From: Macrotis lagotis
Lineage: Eukaryota; Chordata; Mammalia; Peramelemorphia; Peramelidae
DNA length: 64,000 nucleotides
Assembly (NCBI RefSeq): GCF_037893015.1
Contig: NC_133666.1
Location: forward strand, 655,428,869 to 655,492,868
Reading direction: 5' to 3'
Under the pieces are notes generated by a model. That model was not told the origin of the DNA, searched no databases, and saw nothing but the letters and a program-made list of their open reading frames with translations. Positions 41,500 through 53,359 of the stretch are shown here, in pieces (positions within the stretch are counted from its first letter, which is position 1; every line of letters starts with the position of its first letter). A program made the translations under genes and the position numbers.

Positions 41500-42590
41500 T
41501 ACAAGCTCCTTGATTATATGTTCTCTTTACTAGGCTTCTTCAACTCCCTCTTAATCAAGTCAGGGCATTATATAAAGAGCTGGAGAGTCAAAGAAAGGCC
41601 TTCCTTTCAAGTACCTCGCTCCTAAGGATGAGACTGCATGCAAGGAACTCTATACAGACGAGAGAGATGCCAGACAAATCAGAGGTAGTCAATAGAACTA
41701 GAGAGCTAGCATTAAAAAAGACTGGAAAAGAGTATTTTCAAAAGGTGAGGATTTGGCTAAGTCTTGAAGGAAAGCTAGAGATAAGGGTGAGGCAGGAGAA
41801 TCAGTGAAAATGCATGCAGTTGGAAAATGGGGTAGAGTAGCTTAGGCTAGGAAGAACTGTATTAGAGAGTACATCAAGGGACTGTTAAGGGTAAGAAGAC
41901 TGGAAAAATGGGAAGAAGGGGCCAGGTTATGAAGGGCTTTAGCAATTAAACAGTATTGAATATTTGATCCTGGTAGTGATAAGGAAACACTGGAATTTCC
42001 TGAATGGAGTGGGGGTGACATGGTCAGACCTGCAATTTAGGAAGATTGATTATAGACCAAGTAGAATATGCACTGGATTGGGTAGGGTTTCAACTCATAG
42101 GAAACCAGCTCATAGGAAATTTATTGTAATAGTCCAGAGGTAAGGTCCCAAACCAAGGTGGTCGTGGTGTCAGAGGAGAGAAGGGATTATGAGTGAGAGG
42201 TGTTTTCAAGATAGAAACCACAGCTCTGTGAATAATGAGTGAGAAGTTGAGGATGACAATAGGTTGGGCACCCTAGTGAATGGGAGAAAGATAGTTTTCT
42301 CATCAGTGAGTAGGGAAGTATGAAAGACAGGGAAGAGAATGAGTTGTTTTGGACAGAGTGAATTTAAGAAGTCTAATCATAAATGATCTTCAGAACATTT
42401 GCCTCAGAAGAAAGGAGAAATATAGAATAATAATTGGTGGGAGTGGAAGGATCAATTCAGTTTTTGAGGATGAAGGAGATATGGGTAAGTTTATAGGCAG
42501 CAGGGAAATAGCCAATAAAAAGGGAGAAATTAAAAGATAATATAAGAGTTGGGATATTATAAGGGGCATTTTGATGGAGAAGACAATGGA
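41500..42590 (-). mobile_element. Antisense L2/CR1-clade LINE
   Basis: 'ggggccaggttatgaagggc', 'aaacactggaatttcctgaa', 'gggtgacatggtcagacctg' and 'gagttgttttggacagagtg' are the same antisense reverse-transcriptase and C-terminal markers as at 36 kb and 47.9 kb. Confidence 0.65.
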
Positions 42591-42599
42591 ATGGGATCA

Positions 42600-43700
42600 C
42601 TTGTACAGTGCATCTCATCCTCACAACCAACTTGGGAGATAGGTGCTATTTTTATACCCCTGTTATAAAGAAACTGAAGCACAGAACTATTAATTGAGTC
42701 CAATGTTCCATCCTTACTCTAGGTAACAGCTCTCTGGGACAATAAATGGGCAATAAATTGCCCATTTTTCATAGGTGGAAAAGAGCTATTTCTTGAGTGG
42801 CAAGGCTGAAAGAAGAGATGGTGAGTGAAGGTACGTGATAGGAGAAGGGGAGAAGAGAGAGCCCTTGGGGAATGACCATAACTTTTTTTTCCAGTGAAAT
42901 ATGAAGCAAGATTCTCACCTCAGAAGAAGAGTGGAGGGGAATTTTATTAAGTTTCTTTCATGTGTCAGGCTTCAATCTGAGCTCTGAGAAGACTAAGTAA
43001 AAGCCAAAACAGATTCTGCCCACAAGGAGCTTATAGTCTAATAATTAGATTTGAGCTGGAAGTAGGGTAAGTAAGTGGATTCCTTCTTTCTCTTGGTGAT
43101 CACTAAAGAGCAGTTAAAATTGCCCTTTGTTCTCAAACAACTAAACAGGTGCCTTCTTTGTCCAGTCTTCTGGTTCTTGTCCTTAATGCTGCACCCTTTC
43201 CTCAGGCTTCCCAATCCTGGAAAAAAAAAATCCTTAACCAGAGTATAGCTCTGAGCCTTCACTCTTTAATCTGAGCTTTAATCTTTAGATACCATTCTAA
43301 TAGGACCAAAGTTTCTCTGTGAACCTCAGTTTCCTCCTCTGTAAGAAAAGAGGATTGAACTGGACGGTGTCAAAGAAAACAGATATTCAAAGTGTACTTA
43401 ATATTTCAAGTTCCTTCTTAACTGAAAATCCTCTGATCCATGTGTTTGTGAAGGGGTCCTAGATTCCAGTCCCTGAATCCTCTGATCTTATTAGCTATAT
43501 GACCCTAGGCAAACTAAAATCATATATATGGGGCACTTTGAATGACTGGCAGGGGAAGGAATTGATCTACTTCCATCAGTCTCCCCAAGGGGAATGAATT
43601 CCAACTATCCCCAAATTAGGAACCTTCCCACTTCTCTAGAAAGCAGTCCCTTTCCAATCACATACTCTTCTCTTTCCTTGTGGTTATAAGATCAAAGCAC
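42600..43700. repeat. MIR and LINE debris
   Basis: A piece of antisense MIR at about 42610-42720 ('ctcatcctcacaacc', 'aaagaaactgaagcacag') and an antisense LINE scrap at 42930-43050. No gene is seen in the rest. Confidence 0.45.
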
Positions 43701-43704
43701 CATA

Positions 43705-43830
43705 GAATTTGGAGCTAGAAGGAAACTTAGAATCATGAGGTTGAATACCATTATTTTCAGATGGAGAAATAGAAGCTTAGCAAGAGGAAGGAGCTTAGCC
43801 AAGTTGACATAGCAAATTTCCATATTTTGA
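43705..43830 (-). repeat. MIR-like SINE (antisense)
   Basis: 'atagaatttggagctagaag', 'cagatggagaaatagaagct' and 'gagcttagccaagttgacat'. 43830-44510 after it shows nothing recognised. Confidence 0.5.
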
Positions 43831-44514
43831 CCCAATCTCATCATCCATGTCCCAACCTTCCTACTAAGACAAGATCAACCCCTGAGTCAGACAGGACCAT
43901 TGTCCCATGGGTCAAGATCATCAAACCAAGGATGGGAAAACATGTCACCCAAAAGGGAAACCAGAGGTTTGGATGCAACTGAGGGCAAAAAAGGACAACT
44001 GGAGGGAGGGAAGTGACTAGATTGCCGGCAAAGGAGGGACTTTCCGGGAGTAAGAGGTCTTCCTGAAAAGGGCCAGGGGTCTTCCTAGAGTGAAGGGCCA
44101 GGAGCCAATGGAGTAGCCATGTAGGAGTTGGCTCTCTTCCCTACCTTCTTTCCCATGACTGACTTAGGAGGAGCTTTCCTGGAGAGAGGGGCAGGTGCTG
44201 GCAGGCTCTCCTTTCCAGGGTGTAACTGGCCATTAAGGGACCTTCCCTTCCCGGAGCAAAGGGTCTGAGAATTGCATAAATTGGGAGCCACCACCTCTTC
44301 CTTAGTACGTCACTAGAGCACCAGCCATGATTAGGAGGACCCTCATTGAACTACCTTCTCTTTTTTGTGTACTTTTCCAGAGTAAGAATGACCTTGAAGG
44401 GTGGGTGGTGTTTTGCAGAGTGATGACTTCCCCTTCTATACTTCCAAGGTAGAATGGAAAGGAGAGTCAGAGTTTATGTCTGAACTAAATCTTGTGCATG
44501 TGATAGGAATGATA

Positions 44515-44795
44515 GTTATAACAAAAGAGCAATGGGTACAAGCTGAAAAAAAGACAAATTTAAGTTTAATGTCAGGAAAAAAAATTTAATAATTTGAGTG
44601 CTCCCCAAATGGAATTGTCTATTTTGGGAAGGAGTGAATTTCTTCTCACTGGAGGTCTTCAAGGATCAACTGATGATTACTCATTGAGAGAATTATAGAA
44701 AGGGATGTTTTTTCAGGTATGATTTGGGTTCAATGATCATTAATGACCCTTCCAACTCTAAAACTCTTCTGTGATCTCCCTAACTAAACCCTAAG
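44515..44795 (+). mobile_element. CR1/L3-clade LINE 3' end
   Basis: 'aatgtcaggaaaaaaaattt', 'cttctcactggaggtcttca', 'caggtatgatttgggttcaa' and 'gacccttccaactctaaaac' give the CR1 C-terminus and 3' end. Confidence 0.6.
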
Positions 44796-44895
44796 AACTT
44801 GAGGTAAGTGAGAATGTCAACTATCTTCAAATCTCCCAAGAGCACCTGTCAAATAACATCACAAAATTATAGTCCTTTGGATTGCCATTTTTTTT

Positions 44896-45041
44896 TTAGG
44901 TTTTTGCAAGGCAATGGGATTAAGTGGCTTGCCCAAGGCCACACAGCTAGGTAATTATTAAGTGTCTGAGACCAGATTTGAACTCAGGTAATCCTGACTC
45001 CCGGGCTGGTGCTCTGTCCACTGTGCCACCTAGCCGCCCCC
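44896..45041 (-). repeat. WSINE1-like SINE (antisense) with target duplication
   Basis: Full-length antisense copy. 'gattgccattttttttt' stands on both sides. Confidence 0.93.
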
Positions 45042-45094
45042 AGATTGCCATTTTTTTTTTTCAGAACAATTGCTAGCTAATCATATTTCTCCCA

Positions 45095-45478
45095 CTTGTA
45101 CTTTAAGAGGATGATTTTTTTTGTATCCCAGTGTAAAACTTTATATTGATCTCTACTGGATTTCATCTTATTAGATTCAGGCCAGTTTTGACTCTTGACC
45201 TTTCCCCAACTTTTGTTATCTGTACATTTAGTAAAGATGCCACCCATGCCTTTAAATCAATCATTGATAAACCTAACAGCCTTGGACCAAGAACAAATTC
45301 CTCTGATACTCCATTGGAGTCCTCTTTCCAAGATGAGATTAACCCATCAGTATCTGCTTTTTGAGTCCAGTCTTTTAACCAGTTCCAAATTAATCTAATT
45401 TCATTATCACTTAGCCTGTATCTATCCATTTCCCTAACAAGAATAGCTTAAAATATTTTATTGTGTGCTTTGTGAATG
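45095..45478 (-). mobile_element. CR1/L3-clade LINE reverse-transcriptase fragment (antisense)
   Basis: The minus strand reads 'IWNWLKDWTQKADTDGLISS' and then 'FVLGPRLLGLSMIDL'. This aligns by eye with the WIxNWLxxRxQxVxxNG..S and GSVLGPxLFxxxINDL blocks of CR1-type reverse transcriptases. The GVPQGS block is damaged. Confidence 0.7.
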
Positions 45479-45705
45479 TAGTACAAATTGAAAACATGAA
45501 ATGAAAAATATTGGAGAAGATATGAGAAGGTTGGGACACTAATGCACTATTGGTGGACTTGTGAACTGATCCAACCATTCTGAAGAAAAATTTGGAACTA
45601 TACCCAAAGGACTAACAAACTAATGCATATTCTTTGATCTAGCAATACTACTACTAGGTCTGTATTCAAAAGCAATCATAGAAAAGAATTTGTACAAAAA
45701 TATTT

Positions 45706-46249
45706 TTAAATGCTATTTTATTTCTTCCATTTTTTGCATTACTTGCAAAGATAGTTTTCAATATTCATCTTTTTGTAAGGCTTTGAGTTTCACATTTTTC
45801 TACCATCCTCTGTTCCCTTGTCCCTTCCCAAACAATTTGAAAATAGGTTATACATGTTTGACATATTTCCCTATTAGTCATGTTGTGAAAGAAGAATCAG
45901 AACTAAAGAGGGGAAAATGAGAAAGTAAAAAACACTATAAAAACAAGTTTTAAAAAGTGAAAATAAGGGACAGCTAGGTGTTGCAGTGGACAGAGCACCA
46001 GCTCTGGAGTCAGGAGTATCTGAGTTCAAATCCGGCCTCAGACACTTAATAATCACCTAGCTGTGTGGCCTTGGGCAAGTCACTTAACCCCATTGCCTTA
46101 CAAAAAACTGAAAAAAAGAAGTTTTTCTCTGGATGTGGGTGGCATTTTCCATTTCCACAATTCTTTTAGAATTGTCCTTGATCACTAAGCTGCTGAGAAG
46201 AGCTAAGTCTATCATAGTTGATCATCACACAATGTCGTTAATGTTGTTC
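45706..46249 (-). mobile_element. Antisense LINE-1 insertion within a LINE-1, itself carrying a SINE
   Basis: An antisense L1 3' end ('catgttgtgaaagaagaatc', 'tttttctctggatgtgggtg'). The surrounding L1 text is duplicated at its borders: 'caaaaatattt' just before 45706 and again near 46240. The SINE at 45966 is inside it. Confidence 0.75.
45966..46117 (+). repeat. WSINE1-like SINE, innermost insertion
   Basis: 'gggacagctaggtgttgcag' to 'ccccattgccttacaaaaaa'. It lies within the antisense L1, which lies within the sense L1. Confidence 0.92.
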
Positions 46250-46386
46250 AAAAATATTTAAAGCAACTCTTTTTGTGGTGGCAGAGAATTAAAAATTGAA
46301 GGGCTGGTTCCTCAGTTAGGGAATGGCTGAACAAGTTGTGGTATATGATTGTGATGGGATACTACTTTGCTATAAGAAATGATGAG

Positions 46387-46546
46387 TGGGGTGGCTAGGC
46401 GGTGCAGTGGATAAAGCACCGGCCCTGGAGTCAGGAGTACCTGGGTTCAAATCCTGTCTCAGACATTAATAATTACCTAGCTGTGTGGCCTTGGGCAAGC
46501 CACTTAACCCCATTTGCCTTGCAAAAAAAACCTAAAAAAAAAAAAA
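46387..46546 (+). repeat. WSINE1-like SINE with 13-bp target duplication in L1
   Basis: The target duplication 'aagaaatgatgag' (46374-46386, 46547-46559) comes from the L1 ORF2 end. The copy is well kept with a long A tail. Confidence 0.95.
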
Positions 46547-46983
46547 AAGAAATGATGAGCAAGATGATTTCAGAAAACCCTGGGAAACTTACATGAACTG
46601 ATGCTGAATAAAGTGAGCAGAACCAGGAGAACATTGCGCTTGGTATCAGCAATATTGTTCAATGAAGAACTATGACTGATAGCTATTTTCAGTAATACAA
46701 TGATCCAAGATAATCCAAAGGATTTATAATGAAAACTACTATCTCTCTCCTGAGAAAGAACTGATGGAGTCTGAATGCAGATTGAAGTACTTTTAAAATT
46801 TTTCTTTCTTTTTCCTTTTTTTAAAATCTGTTTTCTTTTGCAACTTAGCTAATATGAAAATGTTTTGCATGACTGCACATGTATAATCTATATAGTTGCT
46901 TACCATCTCAGGGAAGGGTTCAGAGGAGGGAAAGATAGAATTTGGAATTCAAAAGTTACAAAAAACATCTTAAAAATTGCTTT

Positions 46984-47108
46984 TGGGGAAGCTAGGTGGC
47001 AAAGTGGATAGATCACTGGCCCTGGAGTCAAATCCCACCTCAGATGCTTAATAATTACTTTGCAGTGTGACCTTGGGCAATAACCTTGCCTTGCAAAAAA
47101 GCCAAAAA
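46984..47108 (+). repeat. WSINE1-like SINE, partly deleted, in L1 3' UTR
   Basis: 'gggaagctaggtggcaaagt' and 'ggccctggagtcaaatccca'. The middle 'ggagtacctgagttc' segment is missing and the 3' end is shortened. Confidence 0.85.
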
Positions 47109-47454
47109 TCACTATAACATGTAATTAGGGAAAAATAAAATATTATTTAAAAAAGAAACAATAGTCAAAAAACCCACAAAGTTGAAACTTGTTTATTCAT
47201 GTAATTTGAAAAAAATAAAAATTTTCACCTCCTTACAAAAAAGAATGGACTTTTTTTTCCAGGAGAACGGTCAGGGTCATTCATTGTTCTGTAGTTTCCC
47301 TAAGTTAGTACAACTCTTGGTCATCTGGACCCAGTTCTTTGTACAGGCATACTGCTAGGAAAGCAAAAAATTTAAAACAACGCAGTACTTACCCTCATGG
47401 GGCTTACAACCTGATAGGTATATGACAATTGCATCAAAAAAAAAATTAACGAGA

Positions 47455-47600
47455 GTGGCTAGGTGGTGCTCAGGAGTACTTGAGTTCAAATCCCGCCTCA
47501 GACACTTAATAATTACCTAGGGGTGTGGCTTTGGGCAAGTCACTTAACCCCATTGCCTTGCCAAAAAAACCCTAAAACCCCCTAAAAACCCCCTAAAAAA
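47455..47600 (+). repeat. WSINE1-like SINE with head deletion and CCCTAAAA-type tail
   Basis: 'gtggctaggtggtgctcagg' jumps directly into 'agtacttgagttcaaatccc', so about 25 bases of the head are missing. The tail is 'ccctaaaaccccctaaaaac' and more of the same instead of plain A. Confidence 0.88.
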
Positions 47601-47634
47601 TAATGGAAGTCAACATGTGATTCAGGGCAAAGGA

Positions 47635-48490
47635 AAGCTCCAGAAAAAAGGGGGTTCTTTAGAAAAATTTGATGTAAGAGAGCTGGTTCAGCTTGTTAGG
47701 GAAACATCAGGGAAAGAAGACTTCATAGAAGGGCCTGATCTGAGTCTTACAGATAAAAGGATTCTGAGTGTTTGAGAATGGAAGGGAGTAGTACATTCTG
47801 GTTATGGGTGAATATGGGATGGCAGGATGAGATCATCAAATATCCAAGAGTCTAGTTTAGCTATAATGTAGTGTGTGACAATGAAAGGTAGGAGTCTGAT
47901 GGTGGAGGGCTTTCTGTACTAGCTCCTAAGTTTATTATCTTATCCTACAAGTAATGAGAGTCATAAAATATTTTTTAGTAGAGGGGTGACATGGCCAGAA
48001 CTACGTCTTAGGAAGTTTATTGTATTGATTTATTTTTTGGCTTTTGCAAAGCAGTGGGGTTAAGTAACTTACCCAAGATCACACAGCTAGGTAATTATTA
48101 AGTGTCTGAGGTCAAATTTGAACTCAGGTCCTCCTGACTCCAGGACTGGTGCTCTATCCACTGCACACCTAGCCACCCCAGGACAGTTGTGTGAAGGATG
48201 ATATGGAGTAGAAAGGAGGTGAAGGCAGGGAGACCAGTTAGAAGGTTGATGAGACAAGCAGTGATGAACTAAGGTGCCAGCAGTAGAAACAGAGGGAAGT
48301 TTGTGAATGCCAGAGATATTGCCAAGGTAGAATCATTTGGACTTGGCAACCAACTGGATGTAGGGATTGAATGAGAGGGAAAAAAAACAGAAAAAACTTT
48401 GAAGGTTCAAATTTGGATGACAGGTAGGATATTGATATGATCAATATAGATAAGGAAGTTATGAGGAGAGATAGGGAAAGACAGAGTATA
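47635..48490 (-). mobile_element. Antisense L2/CR1-clade LINE interrupted by a SINE
   Basis: 'tagtagaggggtgacatggc', 'ggcagggagaccagttagaa' and 'ggacttggcaaccaactgga' are antisense LINE ORF2 markers. The SINE at 48030 interrupts it. Confidence 0.65.
48030..48179 (-). repeat. WSINE1-like SINE (antisense)
   Basis: 'gcagtggggttaagtaactt', 'gtcctcctgactccaggact' and 'gcacacctagccaccc'. Confidence 0.9.
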
Positions 48491-48539
48491 TTTATATATT
48501 TTAAAATACAAAAGTAATATAATGATAATATTTTTGAAA

Positions 48540-48715
48540 AACGACCAGGTGGTGTATTGAATAGGAAGACCTGAGTTTGAATTCCATCTCAGATTCTAAC
48601 CTGAGCAAATCACTCAACTTTTCCCAGTATCAGTTTCCATTTGTAAAAAAAAAGAGTATGAGGAGCTAGCAAGCCATCCTGTGGGGTCATTTGCAGTCAG
48701 GTCATTGGATGTTAA
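48540..48715 (+). repeat. Diverged tRNA-derived SINE
   Basis: 'accaggtggtgtattgaata', 'aagacctgagtttgaattcc', 'ctgagcaaatcactcaactt' and a tail with 'gcaagccatcctgtggggtc', related to the 38.2-kb family. Confidence 0.5.
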
Positions 48716-48734
48716 GATTCAGAGCTATAAGGGA

Positions 48735-48900
48735 CATGACACCCAACCCCTTCATTCTACAGTTGAGGAAACTGAGGTTCACAGAGGTTAAGTGATTACC
48801 TAGGACTATTGAGCTGGTGAGTATCTGAGGCAAAATTTGAACCCAGCTCTTCCTGCTTCCAAATCCATTGTTTTATCCTCTAAGCCACATTGCTCTCCTT
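48735..48900 (-). repeat. MIR-like SINE (antisense)
   Basis: 'cagttgaggaaactgaggtt', 'agaggttaagtgattaccta', 'tttgaacccagctcttcctg' and 'tttatcctctaagccacatt' give a clear antisense MIR. Confidence 0.8.
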
Positions 48901-48904
48901 GTCA

Positions 48905-49640
48905 AGCCTTATCACTCATCCTTTGAAGTAGAAGACAATTCCCTACAGCAGGAAGGGAAGGTTTCCAAAGATCCCCAAGGAGGAGTAATACCTCTTCTAT
49001 GTCTGGTCCAGGATGTGTCCTTTTGTTTGACAGGAGGCCAGCCGAGTGTGGGAAAGTCCTGCTTCTACTTATTTTGGCCGTCCCTGCTGGGTGGACAGAG
49101 GATGTGACTTAGACTCAGAAAACTTATCAGGGATTCAGCTATACTCCCAGGCCCAAGAGGTCACTTGAAGTCATAGAATTTTAGAACTTGGACATCCGTC
49201 TCTCAGTCAAGACCATGGGCAGAGGGCCAGAGGATCCCAAGGGTGGTGGAACCTGCCGGCCCCGCCTTAGCTGAGACATGACCTTTGTTAAGACAGGAAT
49301 CAAATGAGTCTATTGCTCTTTCTTTTGAAATCCAGCAACTATTTCCAAGGATTCAGAATGGTGGAGGCGAAACAAGTCCTTTGCACCAGGGACTTAATGA
49401 ATTTTGCTTTGAACTCTTTTTTTTTTTTTTTTTTTTTGGTCTTTAAAAAGGACCATGTGAGGAGCCAGAAATGAGGGTCAGGGTTAGAGTCAACTCTTTG
49501 CCATTGTTGAAGTCAGATTCCTGACTGCACCTCCCTTCCAACTCTCAATGGATGATCTTATAATACCACATCAGTCAGAGGAAACCTGAATCCTTGCAAC
49601 AGATTTGTTACTCTTTGAAAACCTGGGGAGACTTTTCTCA
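48905..49640. other. Unclassified stretch, no gene seen
   Basis: Holds a 22-base T-run at 49417-49438. No convincing frame or repeat otherwise. Confidence 0.45.
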
Positions 49641-50035
49641 TTATCATAATAACTTATGTTTTTATGATGCTTCAAGGTTTGCAAAATACTTTACATTTGT
49701 ATATGTGAGCCTTGTGACAACAAAAATGCTATGGTTTTATTTTATAGATGAGAAAACTGAGGCTCACAAAAGTTGAGTGATTTGAGTAATTAAGATCAGG
49801 ATCAGAAGCAAAACTGGAATCCAGTCTTCCTGACTCTTTCTATGATACTAAGTTGTTTTTGATGGGAGCAAAGGATGAGTGAGGGGTTTAGAGATGGAAG
49901 AAACTTTAGAAATAGCTAGTTCAATTGCATTTTTATAGATGAGAAAACCTGATGCCCATGAGAGGGGAATGGTGTATCCAGAGTCACATAGCTAGTTACA
50001 CATCAGTTTGCCAACTGAAAGCAAAAGGTTTCCAA
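49640..50035 (-). repeat. Two antisense MIR-like SINEs
   Basis: 49640-49850 shows 'atgagaaaactgaggctcac' and 'ccagtcttcctgactctttc'. 49880-50035 shows 'tatagatgagaaaacctgat' and 'agagtcacatagctagtta'. Confidence 0.7.
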
Positions 50036-50067
50036 TCTCAGCAAAGATTTTTATTTTTATTAGATTT

Positions 50068-50214
50068 TTATTAGATTTTTTCAAGGCAATGGGGTTAAGT
50101 GGCTTGCCCAAGGCCACACAGCTAGGTAATTATTAAGTGTCTGAGGCTGAATTTGAACTCAGGTCCTCCTGACTCCAGGGCCGGTGCTCTATCCACTGTG
50201 CCACCTAGCCGCCC
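50068..50214 (-). repeat. WSINE1-like SINE (antisense)
   Basis: A nearly consensus antisense copy: 'gcaatggggttaagtggctt', 'tccactgtgccacctagccg'. Confidence 0.94.
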
Positions 50215-50519
50215 TGAAAGATTAATTTTTAAAAAAATTATAGCTATTTATGTCTTTTGAAAACAATAACTATCTCTATTTCCTTTTGCTATAATCAGTT
50301 TTTCTTACACCATTTGGCACTGAGTTCATAAAATTAAATTTTTTAAAAAAATTCTGAACTTACAACCCAAATACAATGAGAATTTTCAGATATAATATTG
50401 AGCAGAGGGGTACTTGAAATCCTGAATCTTTGTTATACACTGTTTGCTTTTCTTTTTCTTTTTTTGGAAATAAGGGAAACCCAATAAACATTTTAAATTA
50501 TTTTTTCAATAAATTAAGC

Positions 50520-52750
50520 GCTTATTTTCCTTCCTTTATTTCTTCACCCCTTTGTGAGAGGGAACCCTTGTAACAAATATGCATAGTCAAGCAAAACAAA
50601 TTTCCACACTGACCATGTTCCAAAAAAGTATATTTCATGCTGCATCTGGAATTCATCACTTCTCTGACAAGAGGTGGGTAGCATGGCTCAGCAGTGGTCC
50701 TCTGGAATTGTGATTGATGATTGCATTGATCAAAGTTCTTAAGGCTTTCAATGTTGTTCATTTTTATAATGTTGTATAATTGTTCTCCTGGTTTTGATCA
50801 TTTTATTCTATAGTTGTTCACTTAATTTTTTTCTTGTTTCCTTGCAACTATCCATTTCATTTCGTACAGTGCATAATATTCATGTGCCATATTCAGTCAT
50901 TTTCCAGCTGATTGGAACCTTCTGATTTTTCTACAAAAATGTTAGTATAAATATTTTCATATAATACACGCACATCTTTTTCCTTCTTTGATTTCTAGGA
51001 ACAATATATAGTAGTGATATTTCTGGGTCAAAAGGTACATAGAGTTTAGTGACTTTTTGATTATGTTGTACTTCCAGATTACTTTTGAAAATTGATCTAG
51101 TGATCTATAGATACCCCTATCAAGAGTGCACTGGTTTGCAATTCTTACCACAGCACCTCCCAAAATTATCATTTTCCTTTCTTGTCATCCTTGCAATTCT
51201 GATGAGCATGATATAGAAACTTAGAGTTGCTTTAGTTTGCATTTCTGTAATCATTAGTGATTTGGAGCATTTTTTAATATGACTATTGTCAACTTGAATT
51301 TTTTTCCTTTGAAAACTGCCCATTCATATCCTTTGACCATCTGCCTGTTAGGAAATGACTCTTTTTCTGATAAATTTGAATCAGTTCCTCATAATCTTGG
51401 AAATGAGAATTTTATCAGAGAAACTTACGGCAAAGATATTTTCCCAAGTTAATTGTTGCCTTTCTAATTTGAACTGCATTAATTTTGTGTAAAAACTTTT
51501 CAATTTCATGTTAACAAATTTCTATTTCATTTTCCATGATCCTCTTTTTCCCTTGTTTTATGAATGATTTCCCCAAGGCATAATTGGATATTCATATACA
51601 TATTTGCATACCTTATTTTCCTCCTTGGTACCTTAATTTGTTTATGATGTAATAGTTATGATAACCTTATTTTCTCTTTGCCTGTACTTATTCCTTCAAT
51701 TTCTTTTTCTTGGATTGTTTTTTATGGCTAGCATTTTTAACGCTCTATTGAATAATAATAGACATCCTTTCTTTATCTGTTATTATGGGAAAGGCTATCA
51801 CAATTTTTCCATTACACAAAATGTTGGTCCTTGGTTTTAGATTAGCCATCATTTGACGTGTTAAGGAAGGTTCCATTTATTTCTACTTTCAGTGTATGCA
51901 TGTCTTTAGAAAAGCCTAAATGGGTACTGTATTTGTTAAAAGTCTTTTTAGCATCTATTGATTTAACTACATGATTTTTATTATTATTATTGTTATTAAT
52001 TTAATCTGTTATGTTATAGTTTTTCTTATGTTGATATAACCATTCATTCCTGATACAAATTCAATTTAAATTGTCTGATCTTTTAACATGTGTAGCCTCT
52101 GTGCTAAGATTTTATTTAATATATTTACATCAATATTCATTAGGGAAATTGATTATTAGCTTTCGTTCTCTGTTTTATCTCTCCTTGGTTTGGATATCAA
52201 GACAAAACTTGTAGCTTAGAAGGATTGTGGTAAAATTCCTACTTTCTAATTTTTTACAGGTAGTTTATATGTTTTAAAATTATTTGTCCTTTGAATACTT
52301 GTTAGAATTCACTTGTAAAACCATTTGATCTTGACCCCCCCCCCTTGCCCCTTGCTTTTGGAAATCCTTTATTTAATTTCTATTTCTGAAATTGAATTGT
52401 TTAAATTTTTAATATTTTGTTGTTAGGTATTTTATATTTATTTAAGTATTCACCCATTTCCTCTGTTATCTATTGATTTAGCAAAAATGAGTTCTGATAA
52501 TTTCCTTTATTTTTATTTTTATTTATTGTGAAATTTTCATTGTTTTTGAATATGTTTTTGATAATGCAATTTTATTTTCTACTCTTTTAAAAAATCAGAT
52601 TAGCTTTGTAGCTTTTATTAATTTTTTAAAATCAGTCCCTGGTTTTATTTTTTTAAATATTTGATATTATTTGATATTATTTTACCTAATATCAAAATTT
52701 CTTCCAATATCCCTCTACCTTTGGTCTCTCAAATAGTTCTCTCATATAAC
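50520..52750 (-). mobile_element. LINE-1, antisense, 3' UTR and ORF2
   Basis: The left end is an L1 3' UTR. Near 51130-51310 the minus strand reads 'KCSKSLMITEMQTKATLSFY' and 'MTRKENDNFGRCCGKNC', the L1 ORF2 end, more decayed than the 10.2-kb copy. Further right are antisense ORF2 phrases such as 'cattcattcctgatacaaat' and 'ctccttggtttggatatcaa'. Confidence 0.75.
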
Positions 52751-52779
52751 AAAATAAAATTTCTGCTTTGATATTTAGC

Positions 52780-53130
52780 TGTAAGTTTTTAAAAACAATT
52801 TATTTTTTCCCAATTATATGTAAAGACAAATTTACCATTATTCTTTAAAACATTTAAGGTTCAAGTTATCTCTTTTTCTTCTCCACTTCCCTCCCTGAGG
52901 CAGTAAGCAGATTGATAAAGATTATACAAGTGTAATCATGCCAAACATATTTCCATATTCGTCATGTTGTGAAAGAACAAATAGACAAAAAGAAAACAAC
53001 CCACCATGAAAAAATTAAGTAAAAATTGAATTCTTTAATCTGCATTCAAATCCCATCAGTTCTTTCTTTGAATGTGAATAGTAATTTTCATCATAAGTTT
53101 GTTGGAAATTTTTTATGTTTTTTAAAAGTT
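52780..53130 (-). mobile_element. LINE-1 3'-end fragment (antisense), inserted in L1
   Basis: 'tttttcccaattatatgtaa', 'cttctccacttccctccctg', 'catgttgtgaaagaacaaat' and 'cccatcagttctttctttga', an antisense L1 3' UTR inside the larger antisense L1 region. Confidence 0.7.
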
Positions 53131-53359
53131 GCATATCCAATTCATTTACCTCTTTTCTCTCTCTTTTTGATTTGTTTAGTAATATAAAATTTCCCCTAAG
53201 GACTGCTTTGCCTTACCCCAGAAGTTTTAGTATGTTGTCTCATTGTTGTAATTTCCTTTGAAGAAATTCTCTATTGTTTTTATTATTTGTTTTTTTTAAA
53301 TCCATCAACTCTTTAGGATTAAATTATTTATTTGCCAGTTAATTGTTAATCCTTTTTTT

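Larger units (their letters stand above)
45479..47150 (+). mobile_element. LINE-1 copy (ORF2 end + 3' UTR) broken by nested insertions
   Basis: Host pieces are at 45479-45705, about 46250-46386, 46560-46980 and 47110-47150. They read in order: 'cactattggtggacttgtga', 'tttgtggtggcagagaatta', 'gggaatggctgaacaagttg', 'gataccc'-type 'gggatactactttgctataa', 'agtgagcagaaccaggagaa', 'tgatggagtctgaatgcaga' and 'acatgtaattagggaaaaat'. Inserted into it are an antisense L1 (45706-46249) and two SINEs. Confidence 0.8.

Noticed and set aside
45163-45429. 88-codon minus-strand frame
   Set aside because: It reads as a decayed CR1/L3 reverse-transcriptase segment, so it is listed as a LINE fragment rather than a gene.
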